IMG/VR virus record: IMGVR_UViG_3300035680_000062
Location: 1-30,275 of that record
DNA length: 30,275 nucleotides
Strand: one strand, 5' to 3'
Source of the DNA: a virus
Shown here: positions 13,863-21,700 of the stretch, in pieces
Layout of the letters: the number at the start of each line of letters is the position of its first letter
How positions within the stretch are numbered: the first letter of the stretch is position 1
Notes under the pieces: model-generated
Told to the model about the DNA's origin: nothing
The model's input: only the letters and a program-made list of their open reading frames with translations
Database searches by the model: none
Translations under genes and position numbers: made by a program

Positions 13863-13969
13863 CGTACTAGTCCATTAATGATTGCGTAAACAATTAAGTA
13901 GCTTAAAAACAGGCCGCCGAAGAGTCCGACGGCCATCTCGAATATCGCCTGCTTGGTTTCGGGCTTCAT
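13859..13969 (-). CDS. Single-pass membrane microprotein, 36 aa
   Basis: This is a 36-residue frame with ATGA overlaps at both ends. The sequence MKPETKQAIFEMAVG is followed by LFGGLFLSYLIVYAIINGLV, a single strong membrane helix with a Gly-rich face. It could be a small holin-like or superinfection-related membrane protein. Nothing beyond the membrane segment supports a specific role. A purine-rich stretch precedes the start. Confidence 0.5.
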   Translation of the reverse strand: MKPETKQAIFEMAVGLFGGLFLSYLIVYAIINGLVR

Positions 13970-14100
13970 TTTGCACCTCGCTTGAGGATTACCCATTTGC
14001 CGTTATATGGCATGACTTGAGCCTCGCCTGGAGGATGCAAGAAGATTGCAGCCATTGCCTCGGCGAAAGAGTTGTAAATTTTGTGTGGTTTGAGTTTCAT
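13966..14100 (-). CDS. Hypothetical microprotein, 44 aa, first gene after promoter candidate
   Basis: ATG 14100 has GGAG eight bases upstream and lies about 36 bases after the predicted start of transcription. The 44-residue product begins MKLKPHKIYNSFAEAM and ends in KWVILKRGAK. It is basic, with no membrane helix, and ends in an ATGA overlap. Its first codons share 16 identical bases with the start of the 32-residue gene. No family is recognised. Confidence 0.52.
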   Translation of the reverse strand: MKLKPHKIYNSFAEAMAAIFLHPPGEAQVMPYNGKWVILKRGAK

Positions 14101-14142
14101 CGCGTTCACTCCGTTTGTTAGTGCGTTGTTAATTACGGTGCG

Positions 14143-14171
14143 AACTTACGAAACAAAACAATACTTGTCAA
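14143..14171 (-). promoter_or_regulatory. Early promoter candidate P1
   Basis: On the minus strand, TTGACA (14171-14166) is followed by 17 bases and TAAGTT (14148-14143). The -35 box is perfect and the -10 box is weak. TAAGTTCG also resembles the Bacteroidota TAnnTTTG element. Transcription would begin near 14136, just before the run of small early genes. Confidence 0.5.
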
Positions 14172-14184
14172 GTCTTTTTTTTTA

Positions 14185-14397
14185 TTATCTAATTATTTCT
14201 ACTTTCGAGGGCAGGTGCAAAGAGCGTAAGTAGTTGAATTCTCTGGGAGTTATGGCAAAAATAAAAATTTTCGTTATGTCGCAAATTTGTGCAAGATTTA
14301 CGACTGCATTTAGAGAGGGGACGGCGGCGCGGTAGCTCTGGCCTGAAATTTTATGTATTTCTATTTGAATCATTTTAGTATATTTGTTTGTCATCAT
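14185..14397 (-). CDS. Hypothetical protein, 70 aa
   Basis: This frame of 70 codons from ATG 14397 ends just upstream of promoter P1. It has no clear ribosome site. The product (starting MMTNKYTKMIQIEIHKIS) is rich in isoleucine and lysine and includes a plausible helix and strand (NAVVNLAQICDITKIFIFAI). A longer version would start at TTG 14427. It lies downstream of promoter candidate P2. It may be an AT-rich non-coding leader rather than a gene, and no family is recognised. Confidence 0.35.
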   Translation of the reverse strand: MMTNKYTKMIQIEIHKISGQSYRAAVPSLNAVVNLAQICDITKIFIFAITPREFNYLRSLHLPSKVEIIR

Positions 14398-14441
14398 GCT
14401 CAATTTTGCAGGTGGCCAAATACTCAAAGCATTGGCGTGCG

Positions 14442-14474
14442 AAAAGGCTACCCGGGGAAGGTAGCCTTTTTTTT
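14442..14474 (+). terminator. Intrinsic terminator, plus-strand T-tract
   Basis: A perfect 11-bp stem (AAAAGGCTACC, 14442-14452, with GGTAGCCTTTT, 14460-14470) encloses a 7-base loop, and the T run continues to 14474. In the plus direction this is a textbook terminator. In the minus direction only the four T bases of the stem follow, so action on the genes here would be weaker. Confidence 0.75.
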
Positions 14475-14480
14475 ATTTGC

Positions 14481-14509
14481 ATTATACGGTTTTTTTGGTT
14501 AGATTGCAA
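14481..14509 (-). promoter_or_regulatory. Early promoter candidate P2
   Basis: On the minus strand, TTGCAA (14509-14504), a 17-base spacer and a perfect TATAAT (14486-14481) are present. The predicted start of transcription is near 14474, so the RNA would begin with the 14442-14474 hairpin. It lies between the late and early genes. Confidence 0.5.
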
Positions 14510-14550
14510 TCAGCGGCCTATCATAGCCGCGTGTCTCCCCCCAGAGCTGA

Positions 14551-14586
14551 AGCCTTGAAAGCCATAAACTTTCAGGGCTTTTTATT
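14551..14586 (+). terminator. Intrinsic terminator at end of late operon, plus-strand T-tract
   Basis: AGCCTTGAAAG (14551-14561) pairs with CTTTCAGGGCT (14569-14579) over 11 positions, one of them G-T. A 7-base loop separates the arms and TTTTTATT follows. The stop codon of the 65-residue gene lies in the right arm. The T-tract again points in the plus direction. On the minus strand it is a strong hairpin without a T-tract that could protect the 3' end of the late mRNA. Confidence 0.6.
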
Positions 14587-14769
14587 ATAGTAGTCTTCCT
14601 TCATGACTTTCAGCATGAATTTACAAGTTGCTATCTCGCCTTGTGCCATAAGAAGCTGATCGCATTCTTTTACGGCCAAAGATACGGCCTTATTTATTGG
14701 TAGCTTCTTGCGAATAGCATAGGCTCTAATTGCCCGCTCTTCTTTTGGGTCTGTTATGCGAATGACCAT
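14572..14769 (-). CDS. Small ribbon-helix-helix-like protein, 65 aa
   Basis: The N-terminus MVIRITDPKEERAIRAYAI followed by KKLPINKAVSLAVKE has the strand, helix, turn, helix pattern of Arc/CopG-type ribbon-helix-helix proteins. A further helix makes up the rest. It overlaps the stop of the paralogue gene as TAATG and is the last gene of the structural run, next to the two early promoter candidates. A DNA-binding regulator of the late/early switch would fit. The motif match is moderate. Confidence 0.6.
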   Translation of the reverse strand: MVIRITDPKEERAIRAYAIRKKLPINKAVSLAVKECDQLLMAQGEIATCKFMLKVMKEDYYNKKP

Positions 14770-15260
14770 TAATCGCGTCTCAGTACGATTTGACCTTTGA
14801 TGGTTGCACCTGATGCGAAAGTATTAGCGTCTTTGATTTCGGGAACCATGTAAAGCGTTTTGCTTGTAGGCTGGCATACATATTCAATTGCTATATTCTT
14901 TTGCAATATTCTTACGCCTGTACCCGCTGCTATCCAGTCAGCTTCTGCAATATCTGCATAGCCTACCATAAGATCCATTTGAGCGCTTGTAAAGGCTTGC
15001 GGGCTATTCCGCGCTGCTGGTGTAATTGCCGATCCGAAAAACCAAAGGCGCAAAGCTGGGACTTGAACTGTACCCGATGAGGTTTCTTTTAGTATTATGC
15101 GTTCCATCATACCTGAAAACCCAAGGAATCTAGCCGCGTCAATTGAGATAGCGCCTGAAGTTAGAATGTCATTTGCAGCATATGCGGCGGTATCGAGCGT
15201 TCCAAAGTCAAAGGCTCTTAATACTCTATCTTGTCCTGTTTTACCTGTATAAAATTCCAT
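14769..15260 (-). CDS. Virion or fibre-associated protein, paralogue B, 163 aa
   Basis: This 163-residue protein is clearly related to its upstream neighbour. Shared blocks are FDFGTLDTAAYAANDILTSG (neighbour: FDFGVLTGSYSTLDVLTSG), FFGSAITPAARNSPQAFTS (IFGAPIDPPAQNAPRDFTA) with a following QMD, and a C-terminus YVCQPTSKTLYM ... IVLRRD (YVTQPDSNALYI ... FILKRD). The strand-rich, Ala/Ser/Thr-rich composition suggests a beta-sandwich surface protein. Its place after the tail genes suggests a tail tip, fibre or head-decoration component. No named family is recognised. Confidence 0.7.
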   Translation of the reverse strand: MEFYTGKTGQDRVLRAFDFGTLDTAAYAANDILTSGAISIDAARFLGFSGMMERIILKETSSGTVQVPALRLWFFGSAITPAARNSPQAFTSAQMDLMVGYADIAEADWIAAGTGVRILQKNIAIEYVCQPTSKTLYMVPEIKDANTFASGATIKGQIVLRRD

Positions 15261-15262
15261 GT

Positions 15263-15745
15263 TTAATCTCTTTTTAGAATGAAGTGTCCTGTAACTTTCG
15301 AGGTTGCAAAATAACCATCTGCTTGACTGATTACAAATACAATATACAGCGCATTTGAATCTGGCTGAGTAACGTAAGGCATATCAATTGTCTTGTATAC
15401 AACGTATCCATCCGAAGTTGATCTATACTCATTTGATGATAGAGTAATAAGCCCAACAAACTTATCCATTTGCTCCGCAGTAAAGTCTCTTGGCGCGTTT
15501 TGCGCTGGTGGATCAATCGGAGCGCCAAAGATATACATAGAACCTACCGGAACTGCATTTATAATTTTAAAGTAAATTGCTTCAATGACTCCAGATGATT
15601 GACCAGTCCTACCGGTATAAGATGGTATATTACCAGAGGTTAGTACATCTAGTGTGCTATAACTTCCTGTTAATACGCCGAAGTCAAACTCTGATTTATA
15701 ATTATCATTTCCAATGCTACCGAGATACCGATTATTCATAATCAC
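15263..15745 (-). CDS. Virion or fibre-associated protein, paralogue A, 160 aa
   Basis: This is the upstream member of the tandem pair. It begins MIMNNRYLGSIGNDNY and then carries FDFGVLTGSYSTLDVLTSG, the IFGAPIDPPAQNAPRDFTA block and a VTGHFILKRD ending. It directly follows the 249-residue candidate fibre gene with no gap. Divergence between the copies is greatest in the middle, as expected for surface proteins that contact different partners. An N-terminal start at the second methionine (third codon) is also possible. Confidence 0.7.
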   Translation of the reverse strand: MIMNNRYLGSIGNDNYKSEFDFGVLTGSYSTLDVLTSGNIPSYTGRTGQSSGVIEAIYFKIINAVPVGSMYIFGAPIDPPAQNAPRDFTAEQMDKFVGLITLSSNEYRSTSDGYVVYKTIDMPYVTQPDSNALYIVFVISQADGYFATSKVTGHFILKRD

Positions 15746-16495
15746 TCATGCAAAGTTGTAAGTATTTTCATCTTCAAAAGGTCTTAGCCAAATTATCTGA
15801 AGTTGCGCTTCGACATTGTCATCGTCAAGCTCGTATACTTCAGCGCCGTGCCCGGGGTTTTGGCTTCTAAATTCTATCTGTATTCCACCATCGATTGTCG
15901 TGCTTGGTTTTCCTAGGTTATTACCGCTTGGAACTCCGATAAGCGTCGAGAGGCGCAAAACAGGGTATGTATCTGTAATGCAAACATCTTGCATGGTATA
16001 GAATGAGTCTTGCTGATCAACTGCGAGCGCTCTAAGATAATATATTGAGTTGTTATGATACCACTCGGTCTGTAAAAAGATCACATTGACTAGATACCAT
16101 CCTTTTTTTCGGACTCTAATAATGGTCGGGTCTTCAGTATCGATATACGCAAGGCTTGTATTTATTCCATAGGCTTCATTTCGCGGGTCTGATTCCCATT
16201 TTATGAGGCTAGTGCCGAGGTGTTGAGCATTTATGGTATGAGTCCAAGGCACTACGGTCTTAATGCCCCATACTTCATTCATATTATTGCTAATTGCACT
16301 ACTTGCAGCGGAATAAGCAATTACGCGGGCACTTTGCACGGCTTGTGCAAGTACGGCTTGATTCTCTTCTATGTTATTTATTTCTTCATTGTCTTGTTGC
16401 TCGACTATTGTCAGGCTACTAGGCATATCGGGCATTGAAAAAGCTACTTGCTTTCTTCCAATACCTGAAGGTCTTACGGGTTCATTAAATTTCAT
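15746..16495 (-). CDS. Candidate tail fibre / receptor-binding protein, 249 aa
   Basis: Residues 1-75 contain a helical, coiled-coil-like part (NNIEENQAVLAQAVQSARVI). The rest, from about residue 95, is strand-rich. IIRVRKKGWYLVNVIFLQTE is followed by SIYYLRALAVDQQDS and IQIEFRSQNPGHGAEVY. This resembles the C1q/TNF-like jelly-roll layout seen in trimeric phage receptor-binding proteins ('G.Y.V...F', then 'R..VDG', then 'V...N....'). A trimer with an N-terminal stalk would fit. It overlaps the tail-tip gene by 4 bases, with GGAG before the start. The fold assignment is tentative. Confidence 0.58.
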   Translation of the reverse strand: MKFNEPVRPSGIGRKQVAFSMPDMPSSLTIVEQQDNEEINNIEENQAVLAQAVQSARVIAYSAASSAISNNMNEVWGIKTVVPWTHTINAQHLGTSLIKWESDPRNEAYGINTSLAYIDTEDPTIIRVRKKGWYLVNVIFLQTEWYHNNSIYYLRALAVDQQDSFYTMQDVCITDTYPVLRLSTLIGVPSGNNLGKPSTTIDGGIQIEFRSQNPGHGAEVYELDDDNVEAQLQIIWLRPFEDENTYNFA

Positions 16496-18294
16496 TCGGA
16501 CTCCGCGTCGATTCTTAGTGTAATATCGGCCATACCTTCATAGACTTTATGCGAGTGCTTTGTCATAACTGCAAGCGCAGTCTCTTCGCCGTAGATAGAT
16601 TCCAAGAGCGTATTATAGTCTACAAGGTCAATTGTACATCGTTTACCTACTTCTGTAAACTTTGCAGTAGTGAAGTTTGTTGTTAGAGTCGCTTCGGCTT
16701 GTTTTTTACGACCTAAGAAAGTGACCATAGCCTCTGATATAGTTTGAGGGAGGCAAGCATTTTGTTGCTTCCAAATTACTTGCGTACTTGGATCGATATA
16801 AGGGCTTGTATCAGTTGGGGCGGCGTAATCTTCACTGCCAAAAAATACATTTACGATAGGCTTTGGAACTATGATTATAGTACTTGATTCAAAGTATAGC
16901 AAGTATCCACTATTTATCGTATTTCTTTGCCATTTTATGAATGACGAGTACGGTATATCTGCATAGGATGCAAGATTTGCAGAACGGCTTGTCAATTGAG
17001 GCACATTATGAAACATGATTTTCAAGTCTTTGCTATTATCGCCGCTTGTCCCTTGTTTACCGCTTGGGAATGAAGTTGTATCACTATTTCCCGTTATGCT
17101 TGTAACTTCCGTAGTCACTTGATTAAGCACTTCGCTAAACATTTTTATTTTGAAATTGCTATATGTATTATCCTGATCGAATGTAATTGACGGCGTTGCA
17201 AGCACTGGATAAGGATTACTTGATACCATTGTAATAGTATAAGCATCTGGATTTCCGCTTGTGAAGCTATATGTAGGTCTTACAGTTTCAAGAGCATTAT
17301 CGCAAAGCATCTTATATGCTTCGTAGAAATTCGTAAACTGTGCAAACATCTTAGAATCACCAAGAGCGCCGCCTACGAGTTGACCTTGGTTATCGTAAAT
17401 TTCGGATACATAACAAAGATACTGAGGCAAAATAAAGTTATTGCTTGAATCTTTAAGAAATACCGAGTAAGTAAATATGTCATGACATACGAAGGACGCG
17501 GTCAATTTACCTGTAAGTGCTCTGAGGTATTTTGAGTACATTTCACCTATCTTAGTTTTGAGCCTTGCGAATGTACTGATATACATCGAGAATCCATCGG
17601 GCAAAATATCAAGCATTGCATAACCAGTATTCGGGTCATCAAGCATAAATCCCGAATATAACTGATTAAATTGCGTGTTTTCGCTTAAGGCTACCGATGC
17701 TGAATAATTGACGGTTGTATCATCCCTCATTAGCAATCGCGACCATATATGAGGAGTTATTGCCTCTCCTATGCATCGTTGTATGTCGTAAATTTCAATT
17801 GTAAAGGTTATCACATTATCAAGCGCGGTTATTTCGAGCTCATTTTCGGCGCTGTATTTTTGGCATCCGATAAAAGCGGTCTTGAATCCAGAGCCGTCAT
17901 TGTATTGCAGAACAAAAGTATTGAATGCATCGAATTCAGTTTGCTCTGTCGTAGTGAATGCATCTATCCATGGCGTTCCATCGCTATTGAGGGGGCGCTT
18001 TTTTGTCGTAGTCCCTTGCAATAAGTCAACGCGCAAATCATTCAGCGCTGTAGTGCCCTGCAAAGCGGCTATATTGACATTTATCTTGAGTACTTGGCTA
18101 ACAAGACCCGCGGGGATGCTTCCTAGCTCGGTATCGAGAGACATATCCCTAAGCAGAAACTCACTAGGGAGCGTCACATTCGAACTCAAGGCGGGGGTAA
18201 TGTAATCTACACTACTCGGTATGATATACATACGCCATTGAATGCTATCCTCTGAAGTCCAAGTAGTTACAAATCTTTGGTTTGATAATGCCAT
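16492..18294 (-). CDS. Tail tip / baseplate hub protein, 600 aa
   Basis: This large strand-rich protein is the second gene after the tape measure, the usual place of the tail-associated (Tal/gp27-like) hub in siphoviruses. No catalytic motif is visible. It contains Ser/Thr/Asn-rich stretches (around SITGNSDTTSFPSGKQGTSG). The C-terminal part, KRCTIDLVDYNTLLESIYGE, is reminiscent of hub proteins that define a coordinate-like domain. It overlaps the upstream gene as TAATG. The assignment rests mainly on position and size. Confidence 0.6.
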   Translation of the reverse strand: MALSNQRFVTTWTSEDSIQWRMYIIPSSVDYITPALSSNVTLPSEFLLRDMSLDTELGSIPAGLVSQVLKINVNIAALQGTTALNDLRVDLLQGTTTKKRPLNSDGTPWIDAFTTTEQTEFDAFNTFVLQYNDGSGFKTAFIGCQKYSAENELEITALDNVITFTIEIYDIQRCIGEAITPHIWSRLLMRDDTTVNYSASVALSENTQFNQLYSGFMLDDPNTGYAMLDILPDGFSMYISTFARLKTKIGEMYSKYLRALTGKLTASFVCHDIFTYSVFLKDSSNNFILPQYLCYVSEIYDNQGQLVGGALGDSKMFAQFTNFYEAYKMLCDNALETVRPTYSFTSGNPDAYTITMVSSNPYPVLATPSITFDQDNTYSNFKIKMFSEVLNQVTTEVTSITGNSDTTSFPSGKQGTSGDNSKDLKIMFHNVPQLTSRSANLASYADIPYSSFIKWQRNTINSGYLLYFESSTIIIVPKPIVNVFFGSEDYAAPTDTSPYIDPSTQVIWKQQNACLPQTISEAMVTFLGRKKQAEATLTTNFTTAKFTEVGKRCTIDLVDYNTLLESIYGEETALAVMTKHSHKVYEGMADITLRIDAESE

Positions 18295-18755
18295 TAGATC
18301 AAGTCCCTACGATAGCAAGTAATAGTAAACTTTTCAAGCCCTGAAGCCCATTGTTTTTCGTTGCTAAAGTCGCATCGTGCAAAGACAAACGGAATAAGCG
18401 CTTTTGAGTAAGTGAAAGAGCTTGTGGACTGATACCTTTTAGGCATTTGATACGGCGGGGTCGGTTCTACTATGCGAGTGTATTTCTTTTGCAGAATCTC
18501 TTGCAATAGGTAATACACATTATCACTATTTACCGTGCCGTAGTCCCATGTACTTACCGGGATGCAATCTACTTCAAGTGCTATCCTGATTCGGCGCTGT
18601 CCTATTTCCGTTCCTGACATGCTAACTTCATTCGAGGACTCGACTGTAAAGGTCGGCAATATCCCGAAAACAGGTAACTCAACCCCAAGTGTATTTATCG
18701 ATGCAAAGGTCGGATCGTCTGACCCTTCGAATTTGACCCAATATCTCCAAGACAT
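18294..18755 (-). CDS. Probable distal tail (Dit-like) protein, 153 aa
   Basis: This gene lies immediately after the tape measure, where Dit-like proteins are encoded. It has a strand-rich body (FGILPTFTVESSNEVSMSG, then RRIRIALEVDCIP). I placed the start at ATG 18755. AGGAGAGG precedes it by six bases, and it follows the tape measure TAA with a single intervening base. A longer frame beginning at 18773 would lie inside the tape measure gene. A distal tail or tape-measure-adjacent minor tail protein is likely. Confidence 0.55.
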   Translation of the reverse strand: MSWRYWVKFEGSDDPTFASINTLGVELPVFGILPTFTVESSNEVSMSGTEIGQRRIRIALEVDCIPVSTWDYGTVNSDNVYYLLQEILQKKYTRIVEPTPPYQMPKRYQSTSSFTYSKALIPFVFARCDFSNEKQWASGLEKFTITCYRRDLI

Positions 18756-18756
18756 A

Positions 18757-21700
18757 TTATCCTCTCCTTGCATTACGGCGGCGGTCTCTTTCGATCACGG
18801 CCTTTATTGAGTTATTATCGGCTACAAGAGCGCCGCTTATTTCGACGTGTGTATTTCGGTTGATTTGCTTACCTAGCCCGCGCGTCTCTTCGCGAAGCTT
18901 TCTAACCTCTTGGATTAGATTGCCATCCTCTTGCACTGAATAGCGCATTTGCGGAGCGTTTGAAGTAAAGTAGTCACGAATACTCATACCGGGGTTATTA
19001 TTCATCCATTCGAGTTCTTGGCGGTTTGCACGCGTACCCGCGGCTGTAATAACTGACTCGCCTTTCGATAGCCAAGCGGGTATAGAGTCGCTTCTTTCAT
19101 CTCCCGGGCCTTCTAGGCCTACGACACCGTCTTTGAAGCCTAGAGCGCCTCTGGCAAGTCCAAGTAATCCGTAGAGCGTTCCTGTTAATGCTGCAGCTGC
19201 AAGAGGTCCGAATACAGGTCCGAGTGTGGTAATCGAGCTTCCTAAAATACCAGCTACGAATGATGGTATCATCTTTGAGACGGCATCAAACGCCGCGCCC
19301 GCGGCTGCATTTCCAAAGTCTGCTAGGGTGGCTTTACCAGTTGCTGCGAGTTCTGAAAATTTACTAAGTGTATTACCGACAAATTCGTTAAAGTCTGCAG
19401 TCCTTACGCCATATATTCTAGCTTCATTTTTAGCAGCTTCCTCTTGTGCTTTGTTTACCTTTTCTTGAGCTGCTGCAAACTGATCAAGTGTGCCTTTACC
19501 TGACAAAGCTGCAAGTTCTTTCTTTGCATCATCAAGGTTCTTATCAAGAATAACTTGTTTGTCATTTCTTTGTTTTGCAGCATCAAGGTATATTTTGCTT
19601 TGCGAAGTCGCAACTTGTGAAGCCGTCTGATCTCCAACTGTTTTTAGTCTTTGCAAGAAAGTTACTTCGGTTTGCTCTTCGACTTGCTTTCTTTGTGCGT
19701 CAATTTCTGCAATCTTAGCAGCATAATCCTCAAAGCTAATTTCTCTCTTTGCAAGGCTCTTTGTTAAGTCATCCTCTTCAGCATTGAGGGCTCCGAGGCG
19801 TTCCTCTCTTATGGCATCATTAGCCTCTTTTTCTTTTCTGATTTTCTCCGAGTTGAAGGCATCAAGAATGCTAGTTTGCAAAGCGGTCTGTATTTGGAAT
19901 TCGAGAGTAGACTCGCGGGCGGCTTTCTCGATTGCCGTTTTGCTTTCAGTTCCGAACCGATCTAGTCTAGAACTCAGCAAATTGATATTCTGGATATTGG
20001 TTTGGATTGACTCTTCGAATTTATCGGCCGCATCTTGATTACCCGCCGCAATCGCCTCTGCTTGCTTGAGTGCAATTTCGTCATTCTGAAGCTTTATGAA
20101 GTCGATATATTGCTGAACCGTCGCAATAGTACCATCGAGCGCCTCTTGACTCGTAGCGAGGGTTTTAGGCACTAAGGATTCGGTATTTTTTGCTATGTCT
20201 TTTGCGAGTGTATCGAATTCTTTAATTACATCTTTGAAGTCTGGTATCTTTACTGGTATATTTACCTCAAATTTACCTACTTCAGTAAGTAACTTGCGAA
20301 CATTAAGAGTAGCCTCTGCAATGTTTTCTGTTTTACCAAGTTTTACACCAAGTACAAGATTGCCTTGCGCGTCTCGAGTAGTTCCGAATGTATTTTCTAT
20401 GGTCTTAGTCAAAGCATCTGCAGTCGGTGCTGCATTAGGATCTTGAGATAGTTTGAGTTGTATCTCTTCTTTGTTTAGTCCTAGTGCGTCAAATTTAGTA
20501 ATTTGCTCTTTGCGGTATATTTCGATTCCATCAATATAGCTTTTATATCGTGCAAGAGCTTTTTTATACTCTGATTCTGCAGGCTCGCCTGCGGGTTTCT
20601 TTTCCCCTGCAGGTGCTTTTGCTTTTGGAGCAGCTGCTCTCTTTTCAGCTTCTACTTGTTCGGCTGCTCTTTCGGCTTCGGCTTTCTTTTCAACTTCGCG
20701 AGTCTTATTAATATTGTCTTTTGTAGCATTAAATCCCTTGTCATACGCTTGAGTAAGTTTATCACCAAAACCAGTGAATGCAGAGAGCGCCTTTTGAATA
20801 TCAAGTTGCGTAATAGCATCCCAAAACTCACCAATAGTAGTTTTGATTTGAATAAATGACTCGCGAACTCCTCCGATAGTTCCTCGGATGTTATCGAATG
20901 CTTGTCGTAGAGTATCGATAAAGCCTTTGCTATTTTGCGCGGCTTTTCCTGATTCCTTCATTGATTCGGTACTTGAATCATTTGTCGATATCCACCCTGC
21001 AATAGAACGCGTAACATCTGCAATGACTTCGATAAGCGTTTGGAATGGTGTGATAAGAAACTCAATGATAAGCCCGCCAATATCGGCAACTATACCGCCG
21101 ACTTCGCGCATAATTTCAGTCATGAGATTCAGTCCTTCCTGAAACATTTGCATGACATCCATACCCTCACCAAGAGCGCCGTCAAGACCGAATGCTTCTT
21201 TAAATACTTGAATCAAGGGTTGAAGTGCGTTTGCAATAGCGTCGAATGCTTCGCTTAACACTGAATACACAACATCAATAGTCACCATGACTGCATTGAG
21301 TGCATATACTATATTGGCAATTATAGAACCACCAATTAAGGCAGCAATCGGGCCAATAACAGACCATAATCTTTCCCAATAACCAGTCAATGTATCCATC
21401 AAATTTGACATAGTAGGCCCTACGGCCTCTGCAATCATTCCAAAAGTTTGCGACAAGCCACCAACTACCATCGCACTGCCTTTCTCGAATGCAAGCGACA
21501 AGTTACGACCAACGACATCAAAACTAAGATACTGACCTGCAGCATTCATAGCATCTTGACCCGCTTGCGCTGCTTTCTTCTTGATTTCTTCAGTTGGTAT
21601 TGGAGCGCCGAACATTTTATTATACGCTTCGACTCCAATATCTTCGGCGGGCGTTCCGGCTACGGCTACTTGTAATTGAGTCGCCATCGCTTCGGAGATT

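Noticed and set aside
13686-13936. A 13-bp repeat GTCCGACGGCCAT at 13686 and 13924, with the same 238-base offset as the 16-bp start repeat
   Set aside because: Sequence between the matches does not align at that offset, so an old tandem duplication is not supported and coincidence is likely.
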